Source of the DNA: Lachnotalea sp. AF33-28
Lineage (GTDB): Bacteria > Bacillota > Clostridia > Lachnospirales > Lachnospiraceae
Assembly (NCBI RefSeq): GCF_003477885.1
Contig: NZ_QUEE01000028.1
Span: 1 to 10,800 of the forward strand
DNA: 10,800 bases
Reading direction: 5' to 3'
Below, piece after piece: positions 5,098 to 10,800 of the stretch. The notes below the pieces were generated by a model. That model made no database searches. It had not been told where the DNA came from and saw nothing but the letters and a program-made list of their open reading frames with translations. The translations under genes and the position numbers were made by a program. Each line of letters opens with the position of its first letter. The first letter of the stretch is position 1.

Positions 5098-6694
5098 AAA
5101 CGCCGACTACGGAGCCGCCGAGCAATATCTTCTCTTTGAGCATGACGAGTTTACCATGAAGCCCGTCCTTGATGAAACCGGCAGGCTTATCCCCCGCGAG
5201 GACTACCGGCTGTCCACGCTGAACTGCGACGGGGAGGATTTTGCCGTTGCGTGTATGCGGGCCAATCTCCGCTATCAGAAAAACCAGCGGCGGGAAGATG
5301 TGAAAAGCCACCACTACATCATCAGCTTTGACCCGCGGGACGGGCCGGACAACGGCCTGACCGTAGACCGGGCGCAGGCGTTGGGGGAACAATTCTGTAA
5401 AGAGCATTTTCCCGGCCACCAGGCCCTTGTCTGCACCCACCCGGACGGGCATAACCACAGCGGCAACATTCATGTGCATATCGTCATAAACAGCCTGCGG
5501 ATTGAGGAAGTGCCGTTCCTGCCCTACATGGACAGGCCGGCCGATACGAAAGTCGGCTGCAAGCACCGATGTACCGACGCTGCCCTGCGCTACTTCAAAT
5601 CCGAAGTCATGGAGATGTGCCACCGGGAGGGGCTTTATCAAATCGACCTCTTGAACGGCAGCAAGAACCGCGTCACCGACCGGGAGTATTGGGCGCAGAA
5701 AAAGGGACAGGCCGCGCTGGACAAGCAGAACGCCCCCATGATTGCCGATAGTATCACGCCCCGGCAGACCAAGTTTGAAACGAACAAGGAGAAGCTGCGG
5801 CAGACCCTACGGAAAGCCCTTGCCACCGCCGCCAGCTTTGACGAGTTTTCCTCTCTGTTGCTGCAGGAGGGTGTGACCGTCAAGGAGAGCCGGGGGCGGC
5901 TTTCCTACCTCACGCCGGACAGGACAAAGCCAATTACCGCCCGGAAGCTGGGCGACGATTTTGACCGCGCCGCTGTCTTTGCCGTTTTAGAGCAAAACGC
6001 CGCCAGAGCAGCCGAAGCGCCAGCCAGATCCCCCGATCCCCCACGCACCATAAAAGACCGCTTGCAGGTTGCCAGAGCCGAGATAGCCGCCCCGAAACAG
6101 GACGGAGTGCAGCGGCTTGTGGACATTGAGCAGAAAATGGCCGAGGGCAAAGGCCGGGGCTATGAACGCTGGGCGAAGATACACAATCTGAAGCAGGCCG
6201 CCAAAACGCTGTCCGTCTACCAGCAATACGGCTTTACTTCCCCGGAGCAGTTAGAAGCCGCCGTTGACACCGCCTATCAGGAAATGCGCCAGACCAGCAG
6301 CAAGCTGAAAACGCTGGAAACGAAGCTACAAGGGAAAAAGGAGTTGCAGCAACAGGTACTTGCCTATGCCAAGACCAAGCCCGCCCGCGACGGGCTGAAA
6401 GCGCAGAAATCCGAGAAAGCCCGCGCCGCATACCGGCAGGCAAACGAGAGCGATTTTATCATAGCCGAAGCAGCCGCCCGGTATTTCAAGGCGCATGGCA
6501 TTACCAAGCTGCCCGCCCGGAAAGCGTTGCAGTCCGAGATTGAGCAGCTTATCTCCGAGAAAGACGGCCTGTATAACACCTATCACGAACAGAAACAGCG
6601 GTTCAAGGAGTTGCAGACCGTCAAGCGGAACATCGACCAGATTTTGCGCCGGGAGGAACCCCACCGCAGAAAGGAGCAGAGCCATGAGCGATAA
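5069..6694 (+). CDS. HUH relaxase / mobilization nuclease
   Basis: The enzyme nicks one strand at oriT, stays bound to the 5' end and leads the strand to the recipient. Numbered from TTG 5069 (541 residues), the metal-binding histidine motif HPDGHNHSGNIHVH spans 124-137, with H128/H130 and H135/H137 as the HxH pairs. Candidate catalytic tyrosines are Y14 and Y20 in NADYGAAEQYLLF. The N-terminal third is the nuclease (Relaxase/VirD2-like type). The rest, from about 310 on, is charged and helical, with likely coiled coils. I chose TTG 5069 because AGGTGA lies five bases upstream; GTG 5060 is in frame but has no binding site. It overlaps mobC at the 5' end and the next gene by 11 bases at the 3' end. 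Confidence 0.9.
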   Translation: MATLKHINSKNADYGAAEQYLLFEHDEFTMKPVLDETGRLIPREDYRLSTLNCDGEDFAVACMRANLRYQKNQRREDVKSHHYIISFDPRDGPDNGLTVDRAQALGEQFCKEHFPGHQALVCTHPDGHNHSGNIHVHIVINSLRIEEVPFLPYMDRPADTKVGCKHRCTDAALRYFKSEVMEMCHREGLYQIDLLNGSKNRVTDREYWAQKKGQAALDKQNAPMIADSITPRQTKFETNKEKLRQTLRKALATAASFDEFSSLLLQEGVTVKESRGRLSYLTPDRTKPITARKLGDDFDRAAVFAVLEQNAARAAEAPARSPDPPRTIKDRLQVARAEIAAPKQDGVQRLVDIEQKMAEGKGRGYERWAKIHNLKQAAKTLSVYQQYGFTSPEQLEAAVDTAYQEMRQTSSKLKTLETKLQGKKELQQQVLAYAKTKPARDGLKAQKSEKARAAYRQANESDFIIAEAAARYFKAHGITKLPARKALQSEIEQLISEKDGLYNTYHEQKQRFKELQTVKRNIDQILRREEPHRRKEQSHER

Positions 6695-7070
6695 GTTACC
6701 GAGAATGGACTACCGCCAGCACCGGCGGGCGCGGCGGCTGGTACATGAGTGCTGTAACTACGATGAGGGGAATTGCCTGCTGTTAGACGACGGGGAGCCT
6801 TGCGTGTGCGTCCAGAGCATTTCCTTTTCCCTCATGTGCCGCTGGTTCCGTGTGGCTGTCCTGCCCCTTGACGGGGAACTGGCCGCAGCCCTCTTGTACC
6901 GGGGGAGCCGAAAACGGTGTGCGGTCTGCGGCGCGGCATTTGTCCCCAAATCCAACCGGGGGAAATACTGCCCCGGCTGCGCCGGACGCATGAAGAAGCT
7001 CAAAGCCGCCGAGAGAAAGCGGAAACAAAGGCAGAAATGTCACGCTTTAGAGCCTTTCAAACCCGCATAA
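6684..7070 (+). CDS. Cysteine-rich VLP-domain protein
   Basis: A protein of 128 residues with two cysteine groups. The N-terminal group is C23, C24, C31, C40, C42 and C52; the C-terminal group is a zinc-ribbon pattern, C79-x2-C82 and C96-x2-C99, followed by a very basic tail (KKLKAAERKRKQRQK). The sequence VAVLPLDGELAAAL around residue 60 fits the Cys-rich VLP family (Pfam Cys_rich_VLP), common in clostridial mobile elements and of unknown function. Zinc and nucleic acid binding are likely from the composition. The ATG overlaps the relaxase end by 11 bases and has AAAGGAG seven bases upstream, so it is probably coupled to relaxase translation. Confidence 0.82.
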   Translation: MSDKLPRMDYRQHRRARRLVHECCNYDEGNCLLLDDGEPCVCVQSISFSLMCRWFRVAVLPLDGELAAALLYRGSRKRCAVCGAAFVPKSNRGKYCPGCAGRMKKLKAAERKRKQRQKCHALEPFKPA

Positions 7071-7084
7071 ATCAAGGCTTTTTT
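7051..7084 (+). terminator. Weak terminator-like hairpin after the Cys-rich gene
   Basis: agcctt (7051-7056) pairs with aaggct (7074-7079), and a run of six T starts at 7079. The stem is only six pairs with a 17-base loop, and it overlaps the end of the coding region, so termination would be partial at best. It may reduce read-through from the mob genes into the replication genes. Confidence 0.35.
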
Positions 7085-7146
7085 CGTGGGTGTCAAAGGG
7101 TACGCGATACATTTATCCTTTTCCCCCGGAAACGCCGTTCTAAGGC

Positions 7147-7938
7147 GTGACAAAACGCCAAAATCAACCCGAAACACAGGGAGGTGATACTATCGCTGAT
7201 TATATCATGGCAGACACGCCGCTGCCTATCTATCTGCCCTACCCCCGTTTCCTGCTGAAAATGGAGATTTCCCAGACCGCCAAGCTGCTGTATTCGCTGC
7301 TGTTAGACCGTTCCACACTCTCCCAGAAGAACAAGTGGCAGGACGACGAGGGCAGGATATATATTATCTATCCCATCGCGGAGATAGCCGAAATACTGGA
7401 TAAGGGCAGTACCACCATAAAGGGGGCGCTTAATGAACTGGACATGGCGGGGCTGCTGGAACGGGAACGGGGCGGCTTCTCCGCACCGAACCGGCTTTAT
7501 GTCAAAGTGCCGCGAGTGCCACAGGTACAGTTTTCCGACCAACTGATGGCCGGAAATCCGACCCTCATAGAGCCGGAAAACCGTCCTACTGATGGTCAGA
7601 AAACCGACCTTATGATGGTCGGAAAACCGTCCCCTAACCAAACTACTATAAACAACCTTACAGAGAGCCAAACAAAGGGAGTGAGTGGGGAGCCGCCCGC
7701 GCCCTATGGCCGATACCAGAATATTTTTCTGTCGCAGACCGAATACGACGAGTTGCAGGCAGAGTACCCCGACAGGCTGGAACGGTTCATTGAGGAAATG
7801 AGCCGCTACCTTGCCGCCAACGGGAAAAGCTACCAGAACTATGCCGCCGCCCTGCGGATATGGGCGGGGAACGACAAAAAGGAAGCCCCGAAAAAGGGCA
7901 TACCAGACTACTCATGCAAGGAGGGCGAGAGTTTATGA
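7147..7938 (+). CDS. repA: RepA_N-type replication initiator
   Basis: A product of 263 residues if GTG 7147 is used. The N-terminal domain (about 22-120) is the winged-helix initiator type: LPIYLPYPRFLL, then ISQTAKLLYSLLLDRSTLSQKN and KGALNELDMAGLLERER. A variable, polar linker (about 125-180) contains DNA repeats at an exact 23-base period, a likely origin. The C-terminal part (about 186-250) is the shorter second domain. RepA_N proteins start replication of Firmicute plasmids and of some integrative elements. The start is uncertain: GTG 7147 lacks a binding site, ATG 7207 is too far from one, and the ideal GGGAGGTGAT (7179-7188) points at ATC 7192. The stop overlaps the next gene's ATG (ATGA), so the two are coupled. 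Confidence 0.85.
   Translation: MTKRQNQPETQGGDTIADYIMADTPLPIYLPYPRFLLKMEISQTAKLLYSLLLDRSTLSQKNKWQDDEGRIYIIYPIAEIAEILDKGSTTIKGALNELDMAGLLERERGGFSAPNRLYVKVPRVPQVQFSDQLMAGNPTLIEPENRPTDGQKTDLMMVGKPSPNQTTINNLTESQTKGVSGEPPAPYGRYQNIFLSQTEYDELQAEYPDRLERFIEEMSRYLAANGKSYQNYAAALRIWAGNDKKEAPKKGIPDYSCKEGESL
7543..7634 (+). repeat. oriV: Four 23-bp-period iteron-like repeats inside repA (candidate oriV)
   Basis: Units begin at 7543, 7566, 7589 and 7612, exactly 23 bases apart, with consensus ctgatggYcggaaaaccgWc; a partial fifth unit ending in tccgacc lies at 7520-7542. Each unit is a near-palindrome, ggtcgg-aaaa-ccgacc. Because 23 is not a multiple of three, the copies are read in different frames and encode different peptides, so they are kept as DNA. 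They fall between the N- and C-terminal domains of the initiator. In RepA_N plasmids such as pSK41 and pAD1 the origin is known to lie within the rep gene. These repeats are therefore a probable RepA binding array and replication origin. Confidence 0.75.
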
Positions 7939-8777
7939 AGAACGAAATCAACGCTGTTTTGGAGAATATGACCGCTGCCACCCCGGAGCCGGAGGACTAC
8001 ACCGGCGAGGACGGTTTACTGTACTGCGGCAAGTGCCGCAAGCCGAAAGAAGCCTATTTTGCGCCGGATAAGGCCGCTATCTTTGGCCGTGACCGCCACC
8101 CGGCAGAGTGCGACTGCCAGAGAGCCGCCCGCGAGGAACGGGAGGCCGCCGAGAAGCGGCGCAGGCACTTTGACACCGTGGAGGAACTGAAACGCCGGGG
8201 CTTTACCGACCCCACCATGCGGGACTGGACTTTTGAGAACGACAACGGCAGGAACCCGCAGGCCGGGATTGCCCGCCGGTATGTGGAGCATTGGGAGGAT
8301 ATGCGAACCGACAATATCGGCTGCCTGTTCTGGGGCGGCGTTGGAACCGGGAAAAGCTACCTTGCGGGCTGTATCGCAAACGCCCTCATGGAGAAAGAAA
8401 TCCCCGTCCACATGACGAACTTTGCCCTTATCCTCAATGACCTTGCCGCCAGCTTCGAGGGCAGGAACGAATACATTTCCCGCCTTTGCCGCTATCCGCT
8501 GCTTATCCTTGACGACTTCGGCATGGAGCGCGGCACCGAGTACGGATTGGAACAGGTTTTCAATGTGATTGACAGCCGCTACCGCAGCGGCAAGCCGCTG
8601 ATCGTCACGACCAACCTCACGCTGGACGACCTGCGGAACCCGGAGGACACCGCCCATTCCCGGATTTATGACCGCCTGCTTTCCATGTGCGTCCCGGTAC
8701 GCTTTACCGGCGACAACTTCCGGCAGGAAACCGCGCAGCGGAAAATGGAGAGCATGAAGAAACTGATTACCGACTGA
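7935..8777 (+). CDS. DnaC/IstB-like ATPase (helicase loader type)
   Basis: A protein of 280 residues. An N-terminal cysteine motif (C31, C34, C59, C61) forms a probable zinc-binding module. The AAA+ domain has Walker A GGVGTGKS (134-141), Walker B LLILDDF (189-195), sensor I TTN (225-227) and an arginine-bearing SRIYDRL (242-248). This is the DnaC/DnaI helicase loader type and is also close to IstB of insertion sequences; I favour a loader because no transposase accompanies it and the gene is joined to repA. Its start codon overlaps the repA stop (ATGA), and AAGGAGGG lies nine bases upstream. It would load the host replicative helicase at the RepA-opened origin. Confidence 0.85.
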   Translation: MKNEINAVLENMTAATPEPEDYTGEDGLLYCGKCRKPKEAYFAPDKAAIFGRDRHPAECDCQRAAREEREAAEKRRRHFDTVEELKRRGFTDPTMRDWTFENDNGRNPQAGIARRYVEHWEDMRTDNIGCLFWGGVGTGKSYLAGCIANALMEKEIPVHMTNFALILNDLAASFEGRNEYISRLCRYPLLILDDFGMERGTEYGLEQVFNVIDSRYRSGKPLIVTTNLTLDDLRNPEDTAHSRIYDRLLSMCVPVRFTGDNFRQETAQRKMESMKKLITD

Positions 8778-8791
8778 AAGGAGTATTGCCT

Positions 8792-8980
8792 ATGGCAGAT
8801 AGACAGCAGCACGACACCCGCACCACCCGCCGCCCCGACTGCGTGACGGAAATCCGCATGGGCAATTCCGTCCTTGTCGTGTCCGGCTATTTCAAGAAAG
8901 ACACCACGACCACCGCCGCCGACAAAATGGCGCGGGTACTGGAAGCGGAAGCCGCTGCTACACAAAAATCGGCAATTTAA
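8792..8980 (+). CDS. tnpW: TnpW-like small transposon protein
   Basis: A protein of 62 residues without cysteines or membrane segments. The central part, TEIRMGNSVLVVSGYFKKD (about 19-37), followed by a helical segment TAADKMARVLEAEAA, matches the TnpW family, named from the Tn4451 group and of unknown function. The ATG has AAAGGAG eight bases upstream and lies 14 bases after the DnaC-like gene, so it belongs to the same transcript. It immediately precedes the recombinase gene. A role as a small DNA-binding accessory or directionality factor is possible but is only inferred from size and place. Confidence 0.75.
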   Translation: MADRQQHDTRTTRRPDCVTEIRMGNSVLVVSGYFKKDTTTTAADKMARVLEAEAAATQKSAI

Positions 8981-9016
8981 CAAATCATAAAGAAGCAGAT
9001 TTTACACTTTTGCCGC

Positions 9017-9046
9017 TATACAGCCCTCCCTATTCCGTGGTACAAT
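9017..9046 (+). promoter_or_regulatory. Probable promoter of the recombinase gene
   Basis: A -35-like TATACA (9017-9022) and a strong -10 TACAAT (9041-9046) are 18 bases apart. The -10 lies almost wholly in the loop of the inverted repeat 9030-9061, so a protein bound to the repeat, or cruciform extrusion, would affect initiation. It lies 46 bases before the recombinase ATG, in the only sizeable gap of this part of the element. Confidence 0.5.
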
Positions 9047-9069
9047 GAAACCACGGAATAGTGGGGCTG
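9021..9069. repeat. Long inverted repeat over the recombinase promoter
   Basis: Inner arms ctattccgtggt (9030-9041) and accacggaatag (9050-9061) are perfectly complementary over 12 bases, with loop acaatgaa. Outer arms cagccc (9021-9026) and gggctg (9064-9069) extend the symmetry to 49 bases, separated from the inner arms by 3 and 2 unpaired bases. No T-run follows. It is a good candidate for an operator or a recombinase binding site. Confidence 0.65.
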
Positions 9070-9091
9070 GCTGTCGGAAACGGAGGATTTT

Positions 9092-10708
9092 ATGTTAAGA
9101 CAAGCCACCCAAAACCTCATTACCGCCCTTTATCCGAGATTGTCCCATGAGGACGAGTTGCAAGGCGAAAGCAATTCCATATCGAACCAGAAAAGGATTT
9201 TGGAAACCTACGCCAAGCAGAACGGCTTTACCAATCTGCGCTGGTACACCGACGACGGCTTTTCCGGCGCGAACTTCCAGCGCCCCGGTTTTCAAGCCAT
9301 GCTTGCAGACATTGAAGCCGGGAAAGTGGGTACGGTCATCGTCAAGGACATGAGCCGGTTAGGGCGAAACTACTTGCAGGTGGGATTTTACACGGAAATG
9401 CTGTTCCCTCAAAAGGGAGTGCGTTTTATCGCTGTCAACGACAATGTGGACAGCGCAAACGGCGGCATGGACAACGATTTTACCCCTCTGCGAAATCTGT
9501 TCAACGAATGGCTGGTGAGAGATACGAGCAAGAAAATCAAAGCAGTAAAACGAGCAAAAGGCATGAGTGGAAAGCCTGTTACCAGCAAGCCGGTATATGG
9601 CTATCTCATGGACGAGGACGAGAACTATCTCGTTGACGAGGAAACCGCGCCGGTTGTCCAGCAGATATACCAGCTTTGCCTTGCCGGGAATGGCCCGACC
9701 AAGATTGCCCGTATGCTTACGGAGCAGCAAATCCCCACGCCGGGGACGCTGGAATACCGCAGGACAGGCAGCACCCGCCGCTACCACCCCGGCTATGAGT
9801 GCAAATGGGCGACGAACACCGTCGTTCATATCCTCGAAAACCGGGAGTACACCGGCTGTCTGGTAAACTTCAAGACGGAGAAGCCCTCTTACAAGGTCAA
9901 GCACAGTGTAGAGAACCCCGTGGAGAAGCAGGCCATTTTTGAGAACCACCATGAGCCTATCATAGACCGGGAAACATGGGAGCGCGTGCAGGAGTTACGC
10001 AAGCAGCGCAAACGCCCGAACCGCTATGATGAAGTGGGGCTGTTCTCCGGTATGCTGTTCTGCGCCGACTGCGGCCATGTGATGTACCAGCAGCGGTATC
10101 AGAACAAAACCCGCAAGCAGGACTGTTACATCTGCGGCAGCTACAAGAAGCGCACCCGCGACTGTACGGCGCACTTTATCCGCACCGATCTGTTGACCGC
10201 TGGTGTCCTGGCAAATCTCCGGCAAGTGACCGAATACGCAGCCAAGCATGAGAGCCGGTTTGTGAAACTACTTGTCCAGCAGAACGAGATCGGCGGCAAG
10301 CGAAAGACCGCCGCAGCCATCAAGCAGCTTGAACAGGCGCAGGAACGCATTTCTGAAATCAGCCGCATTATCAAGCGGCTGTATGAGGACAATGTAAACG
10401 GCAAAATCAGCGATGAGCGTTTCATGGAACTGTCGGCTGACTACGAAGCCGAGCAAGCGGAGCTGAAAAAGAGAGCCGCCGCCCTGCAAGCCGAACTGGA
10501 CAAGTCACAGGCAGCTACCGTCAACGCCGAGAAATTTATGGGCATTGTCCGCAAGCACCTTGCCTTTGAAGAACTGACCCCCACTCTCTTGCGGGAAATG
10601 ATCGAGAAAATTGTGGTGCATGAGTGCAGCTATGATGAGAACGGCACCCGCAGGCAGGACATTGAGATTTATTACAGCTTTGTCGGCAAGATTGACTTGC
10701 CCGAATAA
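9092..10708 (+). CDS. Large serine recombinase (TndX-like)
   Basis: The enzyme excises and integrates the element through a serine-linked strand exchange. It has 538 residues, close to TndX of Tn5397 (about 533). The catalytic domain (about 9-150) has the nucleophile S18 in LYPRLS, then SISNQ (29-33), DDGFSGANFQRPGF and IVKDMSRLGRNYLQVG. The recombinase domain spans about 160-270. A zinc ribbon follows, with C324, C327, C348 and C358 as likely ligands. A coiled coil covers about 395-485, and a C-terminal DUF4368-type segment (EELTPTLLREMIEKIVVHE) ends the protein. The ATG has GGAGG five bases upstream. The protein looks intact. By comparison with TndX/TnpX, crossover at a GA dinucleotide is expected. 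Confidence 0.93.
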   Translation: MLRQATQNLITALYPRLSHEDELQGESNSISNQKRILETYAKQNGFTNLRWYTDDGFSGANFQRPGFQAMLADIEAGKVGTVIVKDMSRLGRNYLQVGFYTEMLFPQKGVRFIAVNDNVDSANGGMDNDFTPLRNLFNEWLVRDTSKKIKAVKRAKGMSGKPVTSKPVYGYLMDEDENYLVDEETAPVVQQIYQLCLAGNGPTKIARMLTEQQIPTPGTLEYRRTGSTRRYHPGYECKWATNTVVHILENREYTGCLVNFKTEKPSYKVKHSVENPVEKQAIFENHHEPIIDRETWERVQELRKQRKRPNRYDEVGLFSGMLFCADCGHVMYQQRYQNKTRKQDCYICGSYKKRTRDCTAHFIRTDLLTAGVLANLRQVTEYAAKHESRFVKLLVQQNEIGGKRKTAAAIKQLEQAQERISEISRIIKRLYEDNVNGKISDERFMELSADYEAEQAELKKRAAALQAELDKSQAATVNAEKFMGIVRKHLAFEELTPTLLREMIEKIVVHECSYDENGTRRQDIEIYYSFVGKIDLPE

Positions 10709-10716
10709 CCGCCCGA

Positions 10717-10749
10717 CCTATCCGACACAATGGCCAAGTGTCGGATAGG
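10717..10749 (+). terminator. Hairpin after the recombinase gene
   Basis: cctatccgacac (10717-10728) and gtgtcggatagg (10738-10749) are perfectly complementary over 12 bases, with loop aatggccaa. It starts 8 bases after the recombinase stop. A six-T run (10760-10765) lies about 10 bases beyond the stem, further than in a classical terminator, and is itself part of the palindrome gcaaaa-tt-ttttgc (10754-10767). Termination is likely but may be weak. Alternatively it is a subterminal recombinase site, since its arm resembles the arm of the repeat upstream of the gene. Confidence 0.5.
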
Positions 10750-10800
10750 AACGGCAAAATTTTTTGCACTTCTATTGCTTCTTTATCACACATAAGCAAA

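Larger units (their letters stand above)
1..10800. mobile_element. Part of an integrated mobilizable/conjugative transposon carrying tet(W)
   Basis: The gene order sigma-like, HTH, MobC, relaxase, Cys-rich VLP, RepA, DnaC-like, TnpW, large serine recombinase is a backbone known from clostridial elements of the Tn4451/Tn5397 recombinase type. tet(W) and a methyltransferase form the cargo to its left. Everything seen is on one strand and closely packed. No mating-pair-formation gene is visible, so within this window the element looks mobilizable and not self-conjugative. Neither end is demonstrated: recombinase genes of this type usually lie close to one end, so the right end may be near or just beyond 10800, and the left end is probably outside the window. 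Confidence 0.75.

Noticed and set aside
7543..7634. CRISPR-like array
   Set aside because: The units follow one another with only about 3 bases between 20-base motifs, so there are no spacers, and no cas gene is present. An iteron array fits better.
8016..8657. Long minus-strand open frame opposite the DnaC-like gene
   Set aside because: It is antisense to a gene with clear Walker motifs; long reverse frames are expected in GC-rich coding DNA.
10536..10799. Minus-strand frame at the right end that could be the start of a flanking host gene
   Set aside because: It runs into the recombinase gene in antisense, crosses the hairpin at 10717-10749 and has no convincing ribosome binding site. The window ends too soon to judge what lies beyond.

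Overview
The window is a stretch of an integrated mobile element from a gut-type Firmicute (Clostridia; Lachnospiraceae or Ruminococcaceae are most likely). This rests on three things: a tet(W)-type tetracycline resistance gene, a GC-rich backbone whose gene set I know from clostridial mobilizable and conjugative transposons, and strong AGGAGG-type ribosome binding sites. All supported genes are on the plus strand. No core chromosomal gene is visible and neither end of the element is proven, so the host species is not fixed by the sequence.

Layout: 1-336 has no supported gene but holds two strong inverted repeats. 337-664 is the tet(W) promoter and an attenuator leader with two short leader peptides and two terminator-type structures. 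665-2584 is tet(W), followed after 50 bases by an AT-rich class I methyltransferase gene (2635-3402). 3403-3573 is the cargo/backbone junction, with a nested palindrome. 3574-4201 holds a small sigma-like gene overlapping a small HTH gene, closed by a strong terminator (4237-4274). 4275-4698 is a gene-free stretch ending in a candidate oriT. 4699-7070 is the mobilization module: MobC, HUH relaxase and a cysteine-rich VLP-type protein. 7147-8777 is the replication module: a RepA_N-type initiator and a DnaC-like ATPase. 8792-8980 is a TnpW-like small protein, and 9092-10708 is a TndX-like large serine recombinase. A hairpin closes the recombinase gene.

How it fits together: the recombinase would excise and integrate the element. 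RepA with the DnaC-like loader could maintain or amplify the excised circle. MobC and the relaxase would nick at oriT for transfer, probably using another element's mating channel, since no type IV secretion genes are in view. Tetracycline would relieve attenuation upstream of tet(W). No intrinsic terminator is seen between tet(W) and the end of the sigma/HTH pair, so drug-induced read-through could also raise the regulators, as described for Tn916.

The most interesting hidden signal is inside repA. Four copies of a roughly 20-base motif occur at an exact 23-base period (7543-7634). Because 23 is not a multiple of three, the repeat is conserved as DNA and not as peptide, which marks a probable iteron-type replication origin inside the initiator gene.
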